Shown here: in pieces, positions 16,779 through 26,037 of the stretch
How the letters are laid out: each line of letters starts with the position of its first letter
Position numbering within the stretch: the stretch's first letter is position 1
From: Nocardioides lijunqiniae
Lineage (GTDB): Bacteria > Actinomycetota > Actinomycetes > Propionibacteriales > Nocardioidaceae
DNA length: 64,000 bases
Assembly (NCBI RefSeq): GCF_015024225.1
Contig: NZ_JACJGM010000008.1
Span: 1 to 64,000, forward strand
Reading direction: 5' to 3'
Made by a program: the position numbers and the translations under genes
Notes under the pieces: model-generated
Told to the model about the DNA's origin: nothing
The model's input: the letters and a program-made list of their open reading frames with translations, nothing else
Databases searched by the model: none

Positions 16779-17878
16779 GCAGGTCTCCCGATCAGGGTGC
16801 TGGTCTCGGTGCGGGCCCAGGCGTCGGCGGTCAGGATGTCGTCGACGCTCAGCCCGTCCTCCGAGGGTACGTCGTGACGTGCAAGCACCGCGTCCACCGT
16901 CGGCACGATGTCGGTGAACGCCAGGCGACCCGCCCGGAACTCCTCCACGCACACCTCGTTGGCCGCGTTGTAGACCGCCGGCGCGGTGGCACCCCGCTCC
17001 CCCGCCCGGCGGGCCAGCGAGACCGCCGGGAACGCCTCGTCGTCGAGCGGGAAGAACTCCCACGTCTCCGGGCGGCTCCAGTCGACCGGGGGCGCCGCGT
17101 CGGGCACCCGGTCCGGCCAGGAGAGTCCCAGGGCGATCGGGATCAACATGGTCGGCGGGCTGGCCTGCACCAGCGTGGAGCCGTCGACGAACTCCACCAT
17201 CGAGTGCACGACCGACGTGGGGTGCACCACGACCTCGATCCGGTCGAAGGGGATCCCGAAGAGCAGGTGGGCCTCGATGACCTCCAGGCCCTTGTTGACG
17301 AGCGTCGCCGAGTTGATCGTGATGACCGGTCCCATGTCCCAGGTCGGGTGCGCCATCGCCTGCTCGGGGGTGACCTCCGTGAGCTCGTCGCGGGTCCGCC
17401 CGCGGAACGGCCCGCCGCTGGCGGTGAGCACCAGCCGGCGCACCTCCTCGGGGCTGCCGCCGCGCAGGCACTGGGCGAGCGCACTGTGCTCGGAGTCGAC
17501 CGGCACCAGCTGGCCGGGCGCGGCGCGCTCCAGGACCAGCGGTCCGCCCATGATGAGCGACTCCTTGTTGGCCAGCGCCAGCGTGGTGCCGGCGTCGAGC
17601 GCGGCCAGGGTGGGGCGCAGGCCGACGGCGCCGGTGATGCCGTTGAGCACGACGTCGCACGGCCGCGAGGCAGCCTCGACGGAGGCGTCCTCCCCCAGTC
17701 CGGAGTAGAGGTCGGGGCACGTCGCCGCGAACTCCGACACCTGCTGCTCGAACAGCTCGGGGTTGGATCCGCCCGCCGTCAGGGCGACCACCCGGAAGCG
17801 GTCGGGGTTGGCGCGGACCAGGTCCAGGGCCTGGGTTCCGATGGAGCCGGTGCTGCCCAGGATCGCGACGTCTCTCAC
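16775..17878 (-). CDS. dxr: 1-deoxy-D-xylulose 5-phosphate reductoisomerase
   Basis: DXR (IspC), 367 residues, converts DXP to MEP with NADPH, the committed step of the MEP pathway. The nucleotide-binding loop is GSTGSIG (8-14). Also present are [11 protein letters not shown], the substrate/metal region DSEHSA, the flexible loop [12 protein letters not shown], and NAANEVCVE near the C terminus. It starts at GTG 17878; there is no in-frame ATG nearby. It overlaps the downstream protease gene by 4 bp and diverges from gabT at 17909 with only 30 bp between starts, so promoters overlap. Confidence 0.97.
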   Translation of the reverse strand: MRDVAILGSTGSIGTQALDLVRANPDRFRVVALTAGGSNPELFEQQVSEFAATCPDLYSGLGEDASVEAASRPCDVVLNGITGAVGLRPTLAALDAGTTLALANKESLIMGGPLVLERAAPGQLVPVDSEHSALAQCLRGGSPEEVRRLVLTASGGPFRGRTRDELTEVTPEQAMAHPTWDMGPVITINSATLVNKGLEVIEAHLLFGIPFDRIEVVVHPTSVVHSMVEFVDGSTLVQASPPTMLIPIALGLSWPDRVPDAAPPVDWSRPETWEFFPLDDEAFPAVSLARRAGERGATAPAVYNAANEVCVEEFRAGRLAFTDIVPTVDAVLARHDVPSEDGLSVDDILTADAWARTETSTLIGRPA

Positions 17879-17908
17879 GCGGCCATCCTCCCGCACTAAT
17901 GTCCAGCC

Positions 17909-19228
17909 ATGGACATCGCGCAGGAACGCCGCCTCGTCACCGCCGTCCCCGGCCCGGAGTCGTTGCGGCGCCTCGAGCGCAAGCGGCAGCACGTCGCCGA
18001 CGGCGTGGGCACGATGCTGCCGGTCTTCGTGGTGGCCGCCGGCGGTGGCGTGCTGCAGGACGTCGACGGCAACTCCCTGATCGACCTGGGCTCCGGCATC
18101 GCCGTGACCACGGTCGGCAACGCCGCGCCCCACGTCGTACGACGGGCGAGCGAGCAGCTGGCGGCGTTCACGCACACCTGCTTCATGATCACGCCGTACG
18201 ACGGCTACGTCGACGTGTGCGCCGAGCTGGCCGAGCTGACGCCGGGCGACCACGCCAAGAAGTCGGCGCTGTTCAACTCCGGCGCGGAGGCCGTCGAGAA
18301 CGCCGTCAAGGTCGCCCGCGTCGCCACCGGCAAGGACGCGGTCGCCGTCTTCGACCACGCCTACCACGGCCGCACGAACCTCACGATGGCCATGACGGCC
18401 AAGAACATGCCCTACAAGAACGGCTTCGGACCCTTCGCCGGCGAGGTCTACCGCGCCCCGATGTCCTACCCGTTCCGCGACGGGCTCTCCGGCGAGGAGG
18501 CCGCTGCCCGCGCCATCGACGTGCTCGAGAAGCAGGTCGGGGCGGCCAACCTCGCGTGCGTGGTCATCGAGCCGATCCAGGGCGAGGGCGGCTTCATCGT
18601 CCCGGCGCCGGGCTTCCTGCCCGCGATCGCGGCGTGGGCGCGCGAGAACGGCGTCGTCCTCGTCGCCGACGAGATCCAGTCGGGGTTCTGCCGCACCGGC
18701 GCCTGGTTCGCCAGCGACGACGAGGGGGTCGTGCCGGACCTCGTCGCCACCGCCAAGGGGATCGCCGGCGGACTGCCGCTGGCGGCGGTCACCGGGCGCG
18801 CCGAGCTCATGGACAGCGTGCACGCCGGCGGCCTCGGCGGCACCTACGGCGGCAACCCGGTGGCCTGCGCCGCCGCCCTGGGGGCGATCGAGGAGATGCG
18901 CGAGCACGACCTGCCCGCCCGCGCCCGCGAGATCGGCGCGACCATGGCCGGCCGGCTCGCCTCGCTGCAGGAGACCTACGCCGTGATCGGCGACGTGCGC
19001 GGTCGCGGCGCGATGATGGCCGTGGAGCTGTGCACCCCCGGCACCACCGACCCCGACCCCGTCCGCACGGCCGCCGTGGCGGCCCACTGCCACGCCCAGG
19101 GCGTCGTCGTCCTCACCTGCGGCACCTACGGCAACGTCTTCCGCTTCCTGCCGCCGCTCTCCATCCCCGACGCGCTGCTCGCCGAGGCGTTCGACGTCGT
19201 CGAGGAGGCCTTCGCCGCCACCGCGTAG
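17909..19228 (+). CDS. gabT: 4-aminobutyrate (omega-amino acid) aminotransferase
   Basis: Class III PLP aminotransferase of 439 residues. It contains [17 protein letters not shown] (cofactor phosphate binding), [24 protein letters not shown] with the PLP-contacting Asp, and ATAKGIAGG with the Schiff-base Lys. C-terminal [17 protein letters not shown] is typical of GabT. It should convert GABA and 2-oxoglutarate to succinate semialdehyde and glutamate; other omega-amino acids are possible. An aldehyde dehydrogenase related to aminobutyraldehyde oxidation lies at 62.7 kb but is not linked. Confidence 0.88.
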   Translation: MDIAQERRLVTAVPGPESLRRLERKRQHVADGVGTMLPVFVVAAGGGVLQDVDGNSLIDLGSGIAVTTVGNAAPHVVRRASEQLAAFTHTCFMITPYDGYVDVCAELAELTPGDHAKKSALFNSGAEAVENAVKVARVATGKDAVAVFDHAYHGRTNLTMAMTAKNMPYKNGFGPFAGEVYRAPMSYPFRDGLSGEEAAARAIDVLEKQVGAANLACVVIEPIQGEGGFIVPAPGFLPAIAAWARENGVVLVADEIQSGFCRTGAWFASDDEGVVPDLVATAKGIAGGLPLAAVTGRAELMDSVHAGGLGGTYGGNPVACAAALGAIEEMREHDLPARAREIGATMAGRLASLQETYAVIGDVRGRGAMMAVELCTPGTTDPDPVRTAAVAAHCHAQGVVVLTCGTYGNVFRFLPPLSIPDALLAEAFDVVEEAFAATA

Positions 19229-19233
19229 CGGTG

Positions 19234-19272
19234 GGTGGTTTCGAGGCTCGCTGCGCTCGCACCTCCACCACC
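19234..19272. repeat. Single REP-like type A element between convergent genes
   Basis: A type A copy (GGTGGTTTCGAGGCTCG... ending CCTCCACCACC) fills the 55-bp gap between the stops of gabT and the symporter. Its position between convergent genes suggests a bidirectional terminator. No further copies were noticed downstream of this point. Confidence 0.75.
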
Positions 19273-19283
19273 GTGCCGAGAGG

Positions 19284-20987
19284 TCAGGCCTTGGCCTCGG
19301 GCTCTCCGCGCCACGCGTCGTCGGAGTGGGCGAGGTCGGTCTGGACGCGCGGGTCGTCGGCGTCGGCGAAGTAGTCGCCGGGCTCGGTGGCGTCGCGGCC
19401 GTTGGAGACCTTGAGGGAGTTCAGGGCCAGCGAGAGCAGGACGGTGACGACGAGGTTGAGGGCGAACGCCGTCATCGCGATGTAGCCCATGTCGCCCAGG
19501 CCGGGGATCTCCCCCAGCGAGCCGCCGAAGTGCTTCCCGGTGGCGGGGTTGATGACCTGGTAGGCCTCGACCGTCCCGTAGACCATGCCGGCCGCCCAGC
19601 CCACGAGCATCGCCTTGCGGTGGAACCACCGCGTGTAGAGGCTGAACACGATGGCCGGGAAGGTCTGCAGGATCCAGATGCCGCCGAGCAGCTGGAAGTT
19701 GATGGCGTTCTGCTTGTCGAGCGTCAGCACGAAGACCAGCGCGAACGCCTTGACCACCAGCGACATCAGCTTGGAGACCTTGGCCTCCTGCTCGGGCGTC
19801 GCGTCCTTCTTCAGCCACTCCTTGTAGATGTTGCGGGAGAAGGTGTTGGCCGCCGCGATCGACATGATCGCGGCCGGCACCAGCGCGCCGATCGCGATGG
19901 CCGCGAACGCCACGCCGGCGAACCAGCTCGGGAAGAAGTCCTCGAACAGCTGCGGGATCACCAGCTGCGGGTTGATCTCGCCGTCGAGGCCGGTGGGGTC
20001 CGTGCCGGCGGCGATCGCGACCCAGCCGAGGAGGGCGAGCAGCCCCAGCACGAAGGAGTACGCCGGCAGCAGGGCCGCGTTGCGCCGCACGGTGTTGCGG
20101 CTGCCCGACGACAGGCTCGCGGTGATCGAGTGCGGGTACATGAACAGCGCGAGCGCCGACCCGAGGCCCAGCGTGGCGTAGGCCCACATCGCGCCGGTGC
20201 CCGGGATGAACGAGCCCTGCGGCTTGCCGGTGACCTCGTTGGTGGCGGCCATCTTCTCCTCGGCCGCGCCGAAGATGTTGTCCCAGCCGCCGACCTGCGA
20301 GGGGAGGTAGACGATCGCCACGATGATGACGACGTAGATGAGGATGTCCTTGACGAAGGCGATCACCGCGGGCGCGCGCAGCCCCGAGGAGTAGGTGTAG
20401 GCGGCCAGCACCGCGAAGGCCACCAGCAGCGGCGCGTCCTTGGCGATGATGTTGTCCGAGCCGCCGACGCCGGCCACCTCGAGCACCGCCTGGATGCCGA
20501 CGAGCTGAAGCGCGATGTAGGGCATCGTCGCGATGAAGCCGGTCACCGCGACCGCGAGCGACAGTGAGCGGTCGTCGTAGCGCCCGCGCACGAAGTCGGC
20601 GGTCGTGACGTAGCCGTGGCGGTGGCTGACCGACCACAGCCGCGCCATGAAGATGAAGATGATCGGGTAGAGCACGATCGTGTAGGGCACCGCGAAGAAG
20701 CCGGCCACGGCCCCGGTGGCGAACATCGCGGCCGGCACGGCCACGAAGGTGTAGGCGGTGTAGAGGTCCCCGCCCAGCAGGAACCACGTGATCCAGGTGC
20801 CGAACTTGCGACCGCCCAGGCCCCACTCGTCCAGGGTGTCCAGGCTCTCGGCGCGCTTGAAGCGCGAGGCCATGAACCCCAGCACGGTCACGACCAGGAA
20901 GAGCGCGATCAGGACGACCAGGGCGACGGTGTTGACGCCGCCGCCGGTCACCATCGGGGTCACCACCCCGCCCACCGGCGCGCTCAC
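19284..20987 (-). CDS. Sodium:solute symporter, monocarboxylate-type (MctC-like)
   Basis: A 567-residue secondary transporter of the sodium/solute symporter family with about 13 hydrophobic segments. The conserved region [29 protein letters not shown] is near the N terminus and the [13 protein letters not shown] motif follows. The C-terminal tail is acidic and cytosolic. The partner DUF3311 gene overlaps its start by 4 bp; such pairs are usual for actinobacterial acetate/pyruvate/propionate permeases, which is my best guess for substrate. Not proven by sequence. Confidence 0.85.
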   Translation of the reverse strand: MSAPVGGVVTPMVTGGGVNTVALVVLIALFLVVTVLGFMASRFKRAESLDTLDEWGLGGRKFGTWITWFLLGGDLYTAYTFVAVPAAMFATGAVAGFFAVPYTIVLYPIIFIFMARLWSVSHRHGYVTTADFVRGRYDDRSLSLAVAVTGFIATMPYIALQLVGIQAVLEVAGVGGSDNIIAKDAPLLVAFAVLAAYTYSSGLRAPAVIAFVKDILIYVVIIVAIVYLPSQVGGWDNIFGAAEEKMAATNEVTGKPQGSFIPGTGAMWAYATLGLGSALALFMYPHSITASLSSGSRNTVRRNAALLPAYSFVLGLLALLGWVAIAAGTDPTGLDGEINPQLVIPQLFEDFFPSWFAGVAFAAIAIGALVPAAIMSIAAANTFSRNIYKEWLKKDATPEQEAKVSKLMSLVVKAFALVFVLTLDKQNAINFQLLGGIWILQTFPAIVFSLYTRWFHRKAMLVGWAAGMVYGTVEAYQVINPATGKHFGGSLGEIPGLGDMGYIAMTAFALNLVVTVLLSLALNSLKVSNGRDATEPGDYFADADDPRVQTDLAHSDDAWRGEPEAKA

Positions 20988-21262
20988 CGGTCCTCACCCT
21001 TCGGCGTGCGCGGGGGGCGCGCCGACAGCGTGAGCCGGTAGGCGCCCCAGGTCATCCCGGAGCACAGGAAGACCCAGAGGAACTGGTACCAGAAGAAGAA
21101 CGGGAAGCCGAAGAGCTTCGGATCCTCCCGCGCATAGCTGGACACCCACATCAGGGCGATGACCGGCAGGGCGAGCAGCACGCCGGCCGCCGCCATCTTG
21201 CGCTTGTCGGTGACCGGGACGTCGGGCGTGCCGGTGCGAGATGCGTCTTTCCCGAGACTCAT
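20984..21262 (-). CDS. DUF3311 small membrane protein, symporter partner
   Basis: A 92-residue protein with two transmembrane segments (MAAAGVLLALPVIALMW and FFFWYQFLWVFLCSGMTW). The layout and the sequence FGFPFFFWYQFLWV fit DUF3311, a companion subunit of sodium:solute symporters. Its TGA overlaps the ATG of the symporter gene, so the pair is translationally coupled. It starts at ATG 21262, 69 bp from the divergent amidohydrolase start. Confidence 0.85.
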   Translation of the reverse strand: MSLGKDASRTGTPDVPVTDKRKMAAAGVLLALPVIALMWVSSYAREDPKLFGFPFFFWYQFLWVFLCSGMTWGAYRLTLSARPPRTPKGEDR

Positions 21263-21331
21263 GAGGCGGGAGGCTACCTGTGATCGGCGCCACCCCTTGA
21301 CGCGTGTCAATCGGTCCGGTTCGATCCGAGG

Positions 21332-23152
21332 ATGACCTTCGACACGATCATCACCGGCGGCCTGTGGTTCGACGGCACCGGTGCGGCCCCCGCGCGACGC
21401 GATCTCGGCATCCGCGACGGCCACGTGGTGGAGGTTTCGGTCGAGCCGCTCGACCCCACGGGCTGCCCCGAGGTGATCGACGCGGCGGGGCGGTGGGTGC
21501 TCCCCGGGATGGTCGACATCCACACCCACTACGACGTCGAGGTGCTCCAGGACCCCCACCTGCCGGAGTCGCTGCGCCACGGCGTCACCACGATCCTGCT
21601 CGGCTCGTGCTCGCTCTCCACGGTCCACGTCGGCGGCGTCGACGCCGGCGACCTCTTCGGCCGGGTGGAGGCCATCCCCCGCCAGCACGTCATCCGCTCC
21701 GTCGAGGAGGCCAAGACGTGGTCCTCGGCGCAGGAGTACGTCGCCGCGCTGGAGTCGCTGCCGCTCGGCCCGCACCTGGCGGCGTTCATCGGCCACTCCG
21801 ACATGCGCACCGCCACCATGGGCCTGGACCGCGCCACCCGCAAGAACGTCAAGCCGTCGCGCGGCGAGCAGTCGCGCATGGAGTCGATGCTCACCGAGGC
21901 GCTCGACGCCGGCTTCGTCGGGATGTCGGCGCAGCAGCTGCTCTTCGACAAGCTCGACGGCGACGCGTGCCGCTCGCGCACCCTGCCGTCGACGTACGCG
22001 AAGTGGCGCGAGATGCGCGGCCTGCGCCGCATCCTGCGCTCGCGCGAGCGCGCCCTCCAGGCCGGCCCCGACGCCAGCCACCCGCACACGATCGTCACCC
22101 AGGCACTGGGCTCGATCGGCCTGGGCTCGATCGGGCTCGGGAAGAACAAGCCGCTCAAGACCAGCCTGCTCTCGGCCGCCGACATCAAGGCGATCCCGTT
22201 CATCATCCACCTGATGCGACTGCTGGCTGCGGTGGTCAACCGCGCCGGCGCCGACTTCCGCTGGCAGCACCTGCCCGTGCCGTTCGAGGTCTACGCCGAC
22301 GGCATCGACCTGGTGATCTTCGAGGAGTTCGGCTCCGGCGCCGCCGCCCTGCACCTCCAGGAGAAGATGGCGCGCGACGAGCTGATGCGCGACGAGGACT
22401 ACCGCCGCCGCTTCCGCAAGGACTACGACTCCAAGTACGGCCCCCGCGTCTGGCACCGCGACTTCTTCGACGCCGAGATCGTCGAGTGCCCCGACGCGTC
22501 GGTGATCGGCCAGTCCTTCGGGCAGGTCGGCGTCGAGCGCGGCGGCCTGCACCCGGTCGACGCCTACCTCGACCTGGTCCTCGAGCACGGCACCGCCCTG
22601 CGCTGGCGCACCACCATCTCCAACCACCGCCCCGAGATCCTGAAGAAGATGGCGAGGAGCCCCGGCGTGCAGATGGGCTTCTCCGACGCCGGCGCCCACC
22701 TGCGCAACATGGCCTTCTACAACTTCGGCCTGCGGCTGCTCAAGCACGTCCGCGACGCCGAGCAGGCGGGCCGCCCGTTCATGCCGATGGAGCGCGCCGT
22801 CCACCGCCTCACCGGCGAGCTGGCCGACTGGTACGGCATCGACGCCGGCCACCTGCGCCTCGGCGACCGCGCCGACCTGTTCCTGCTCGACCCGACCCGG
22901 CTCGACGACTCGCTGACCGAGTACGCCGAGGCGCCGGTCGCGCAGTACGACGGGCTCTCCCGCATGGTCAACCGCAACGACGCGACCGTGCCGCTGGTGA
23001 TGGTCGGCGGACGGGTGGTCTGGCGCGACGGCGACGCGACCGACGTGCTCGGCAGGGAGCGGACGGGCCGCTTCCTGCGCGCCGGCGAGAAGGCGCCCGC
23101 CGTGCGCCCGAGCGCGCCCGCGGTCTCCCCCGCCGTGGCGACGGCGCCCTGA
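21332..23152 (+). CDS. N-acyl-D-amino-acid deacylase-like amidohydrolase
   Basis: A 606-residue amidohydrolase-superfamily enzyme. The metal motif HTHYD (H64, H66, D68) follows VLPGMVDI. Later come GHSDMR, TTISNHRPEILKKM and GFSDAGAHLRNMAFYN, the last near the superfamily's terminal Asp. RADLFLLDPTRL closes the composite beta domain. The family hydrolyses N-acyl-D-amino acids or related amides; the substrate is unclear. A short in-frame duplication, GSIGLGSIGLG, is seen at about residue 266. The C-terminal tail is Ala/Pro-rich. It diverges from the symporter/DUF3311 pair, so substrate uptake and hydrolysis may be linked. Confidence 0.8.
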   Translation: MTFDTIITGGLWFDGTGAAPARRDLGIRDGHVVEVSVEPLDPTGCPEVIDAAGRWVLPGMVDIHTHYDVEVLQDPHLPESLRHGVTTILLGSCSLSTVHVGGVDAGDLFGRVEAIPRQHVIRSVEEAKTWSSAQEYVAALESLPLGPHLAAFIGHSDMRTATMGLDRATRKNVKPSRGEQSRMESMLTEALDAGFVGMSAQQLLFDKLDGDACRSRTLPSTYAKWREMRGLRRILRSRERALQAGPDASHPHTIVTQALGSIGLGSIGLGKNKPLKTSLLSAADIKAIPFIIHLMRLLAAVVNRAGADFRWQHLPVPFEVYADGIDLVIFEEFGSGAAALHLQEKMARDELMRDEDYRRRFRKDYDSKYGPRVWHRDFFDAEIVECPDASVIGQSFGQVGVERGGLHPVDAYLDLVLEHGTALRWRTTISNHRPEILKKMARSPGVQMGFSDAGAHLRNMAFYNFGLRLLKHVRDAEQAGRPFMPMERAVHRLTGELADWYGIDAGHLRLGDRADLFLLDPTRLDDSLTEYAEAPVAQYDGLSRMVNRNDATVPLVMVGGRVVWRDGDATDVLGRERTGRFLRAGEKAPAVRPSAPAVSPAVATAP

Positions 23153-23409
23153 GCACGCCCCACGGGCGGAGCGCCCGTCTCGTCACGGCGGTCGTGGTCG
23201 GCGTGCTGATGGCAGTCACCGGCGTGCTGGCCGCAGGCTTCCTGCTCGTCTCCTCGTCCGACTACTCCTACTGGCCCTCGGACGCCGACTTCGTGGAGGG
23301 CCGCACCCACGAGATGACCGTCGACCCCGACGCGGACTTCCTGCTCTGGCGGTAGGCGTCCTACGACACCCCCGAGTGCTCGGTCACCGACCTCGCGACC
23401 GGTCCCTGA
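23149..23409 (+). pseudogene. Remnant of a membrane-anchored protein gene with an in-frame TAG
   Basis: The frame encodes an N-terminal hydrophobic segment (ARLVTAVVVGVLMAVTGVLA) then a polar region ending DPDADFLLWR, a TAG at 23353-23355, and then ASYDTPECSVTDLATGP before a TGA at 23407. The sequence after the TAG continues with protein-like character, which suggests a nonsense mutation followed by truncation. No good start codon is seen: it opens with CTG overlapping the upstream stop, or GTG 23194. An alternative is a short real protein ending at 23355. Confidence 0.45.
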
Positions 23410-24387
23410 TCAGCAGTCGTCCGGCGAGCGGACCACGCGGCGCGTCGTTCGCCACGCCAGGGCACCGAGAGCCAGCACGAGCAGCGTGGCCCCGACGTTG
23501 ACGAGGTACGTCGTGGGGTTGCGGTCACCCTCGACCGGCACGACCAGGAACCCGCCGAGCGCCCGGGACAGGAGCACGCCGACCGCCAGCCCCGCCAGGT
23601 GGCGGTCCGTCCAGGCCGGACTCGCGCCCCAGTGCACCAGCGCGAGCGCCACGACGCCGAGTCCGGCGACCGTCACCACCAGGGCGGGCCACACCACGGA
23701 CCAGCCGAGCGCTCCCTCCACGATCACGCCCAGCAGCACCAGCACCGCCGGCGTCGGCGGCCGCCAGGCGCGGGGCGGTGTCCGCCACGGGCGCAGCGCC
23801 CACCAGATCAGGATCGCCACGAGGGCGACCGCGCCCACCAGCTGCGTCGCGGACAGCTGCCAGCCCTCTGCGGAGAGGTGGTCCGCGTGGACCAACCCGG
23901 CCGCGCCGACGTACAGGACGCCGAGTGTCAGCGCGGACCCGCGACCGAGCCAGGGTCGCGCTCCGTCGCGGGAGGCGACCATGACGATCGCGAGCGGGGC
24001 GCCGAAGGAGGCCGACGTGTGACCGAGCACGAACGCCACCGCGGCGTAGGCCGAGAGGTCCAGGGCCGGCACGTAGGTCGGCTGCCAGAGCTCGCTCCAG
24101 CCGGCGAAGTCACGGTAGTCGGCGTTGACGACGCTCTGGTCGACGACGACGGCCTGCAGCACCCCCAGCGCGGTGACCAGGAGCAGCAGGCCCCGCCAGC
24201 CGAGACCGCGGCGTACGGCGAGCTCGCGCGCCAGCAGCGCCGGCGCGCCGTACAACGGGGCGAGCACGAGGAGCCCGCCGAGCAGCGTCAGCAGGCCGTC
24301 GGCCGAGACGTCGTACGCCGACAGGTACTCCGCACACACCGGCGACAGCAGGAGGACGCCGAGGACCGGGAGCCAGCGAGTACGCAC
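23410..24387 (-). CDS. Multi-pass membrane protein of unknown function
   Basis: A protein of 325 residues from GTG 24387 with about nine transmembrane segments, e.g. LPVLGVLLLSPVCAEYL, LLTLLGGLLVLAPLYGAPALLA and VVVTVAGLGVVALALVH-like stretches. CAEYL after the first helix and the YGAPALLARELAVRRG segment are the most distinctive parts. No known transporter or enzyme motif was seen. An upstream in-frame start at 24468 would add 27 residues rich in Arg/Trp and is less likely. Its stop is adjacent to the remnant at 23149-23409. Confidence 0.55.
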   Translation of the reverse strand: MRTRWLPVLGVLLLSPVCAEYLSAYDVSADGLLTLLGGLLVLAPLYGAPALLARELAVRRGLGWRGLLLLVTALGVLQAVVVDQSVVNADYRDFAGWSELWQPTYVPALDLSAYAAVAFVLGHTSASFGAPLAIVMVASRDGARPWLGRGSALTLGVLYVGAAGLVHADHLSAEGWQLSATQLVGAVALVAILIWWALRPWRTPPRAWRPPTPAVLVLLGVIVEGALGWSVVWPALVVTVAGLGVVALALVHWGASPAWTDRHLAGLAVGVLLSRALGGFLVVPVEGDRNPTTYLVNVGATLLVLALGALAWRTTRRVVRSPDDC

Positions 24388-24492
24388 GCCTCGAGTGCAC
24401 CAGCCGGCTTGCGGCACCCACCAGGAGCGGAGGGCCACTGCCGGCCGACTTAGGTAGCGTCTGGACACCGACCCGCGACGCGAGGCTGTCGG

Positions 24493-26037
24493 TCAGAGGC
24501 AGGCGCGGTTGACCCGCTCGACCGTCATGGAGGGTCCGGCGAGCTCGGCCACGATCTCGCCGTCACGCATGACCAGGATCCGGTCGGTGGCCTCCACGAG
24601 CTCCTCGACGTCCGACGAGCTCACGAGCACGCCCTTGCCCTGGTCGGCCAGGCGTCGCAGCACGGCATGGATCTCGTTGCGCGCCCGGACGTCGACGCCC
24701 TCGCAGGGCTCGTCGAGCAGCACCACGTCCGAGGGCATCATCAGCCAGCGGGCCAGGACGACCTTCTGCGCGTTGCCGCCGGAGAGCGCGTGGATCGGCA
24801 TGTCGACGGCTCGGTCGGGCTTGGTGTCCAGGTCGGCGAGCAGCGACGCCACCTCCTGACGCTCACGGCGTCGGTCCAGGAACGGTGTCGGCCCGAGCCG
24901 GCGGCGCCGCGACGTGGGGAGGGCGGCGTTCTCGCGCACCGTCATCCCGGGGATCAGCGACGTCCGCTGACGACCCTCCGGGATCAGCACGAGGCCGCGC
25001 GCCATGGCCCGCCTCGGCGAGGACGGCGTGAACGGCGTCTCCTCGACCGCCACCGACCCCTCCAGCACGGGCGCACCCGCGCCCCACAGGGCGTTCAGCA
25101 GCGTGCTCCGGCCGGCACCGACGAGGCCGGTGAGTCCCACGACCTCACCGGAGCGGATCGTGAACGTCGCCGCACCCGCCTTGGCGGCGGTGCGCAGCCC
25201 CGTCACCTCCAGCACCTTCCGGTCGCTCACCGGCGTCGCGTCCGCCGGGACGAACGTGACCTCGCCCTGCGCCTCCGGGGCGTGGGCGTCCGCACCGCCG
25301 GCGATGATGTCGGCGAGCTGGTCCGTGGTCAGGTCGGTCGTCGACAGCTGCGTGATGATGCGGCCCTGCGACATGCCCACCACGCGGTCGGCGATCGCGA
25401 TGATCTCCTCCAGCCGGTGGGAGATGTAGATGATCGAGATCTGCTCCGCGGTGAGGTCGCGGATGATCGCGAACAGCCGCTCCGTCTCCGCGACCGAGAA
25501 CGCGGCGGTGGGCTCGTCGAGGATCAGCAGCTTGGGCCTGCGCAGCAGGCTGCGACCGATCATGACCAGCCGCTGGGCCGCGGGCCCCAGCCGGTCGAGC
25601 CGCGTGTGCAGGGCACTCCGGAGCCCGACCCGCTCCGCCACCGCCTCGAGGTCGTGCGGGGCCGCGCCGAGTCCGAGACGGAGGTTCTGCTGCACCGTCA
25701 TGGAGCCGATCACCGCGAGCTGCTGCGGCACCAGGGCGATCCCCTCGCCGAGGGCCTGCTTGGGCGAGCGGAGGTGCACGACGTCCCCGTCGATGCTGAT
25801 CACCCCCGTGTCCGGGCGCTCGTAGCCCGAGATGATCTTGCTGAGCGTCGACTTGCCGGCACCGTTGTGCCCGACGAGCGCGACGATCTCCCCCGCACCC
25901 ACCCGCAGCGTCGCGTCGTCGAGCGCGACCGCACCGCCGTACGTCTTGGTGGCACCGTCGACGCTCAGGCGTGCCGGGGCGGCGTCGAGGACCGCCGGCC
26001 CCCCGCTGCCGACGGCGCTGCTCGCCTCGCGGGTCAC
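24493..26037 (-). CDS. CUT2-type ABC importer ATPase, tandem nucleotide-binding domains
   Basis: A 514-residue RbsA/MglA-type ATPase with two ABC domains. Domain 1: Walker A GHNGAGKST, Walker B LLILDEPTAAFS, switch His in ISHRLEE; its signature region reads LGPAAQR instead of LSGGQ. Domain 2: Walker A GLVGAGRST with R for K, signature LSGGNAQKV, Walker B VVLLDEPCEGVD. Non-canonical sites are usual in this family. It energises uptake through the permease at 26034, whose stop it overlaps as GTGA. It is last in the run reductase - lactonase - binding protein - permease - ATPase. Confidence 0.9.
   Translation of the reverse strand: MTREASSAVGSGGPAVLDAAPARLSVDGATKTYGGAVALDDATLRVGAGEIVALVGHNGAGKSTLSKIISGYERPDTGVISIDGDVVHLRSPKQALGEGIALVPQQLAVIGSMTVQQNLRLGLGAAPHDLEAVAERVGLRSALHTRLDRLGPAAQRLVMIGRSLLRRPKLLILDEPTAAFSVAETERLFAIIRDLTAEQISIIYISHRLEEIIAIADRVVGMSQGRIITQLSTTDLTTDQLADIIAGGADAHAPEAQGEVTFVPADATPVSDRKVLEVTGLRTAAKAGAATFTIRSGEVVGLTGLVGAGRSTLLNALWGAGAPVLEGSVAVEETPFTPSSPRRAMARGLVLIPEGRQRTSLIPGMTVRENAALPTSRRRRLGPTPFLDRRRERQEVASLLADLDTKPDRAVDMPIHALSGGNAQKVVLARWLMMPSDVVLLDEPCEGVDVRARNEIHAVLRRLADQGKGVLVSSSDVEELVEATDRILVMRDGEIVAELAGPSMTVERVNRACL

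Noticed and set aside
22117..22152. Short tandem duplication in the amidohydrolase gene as a repeat element
   Set aside because: It is an in-frame 5-6 codon duplication within the protein (GSIGLG twice), not a separate element.
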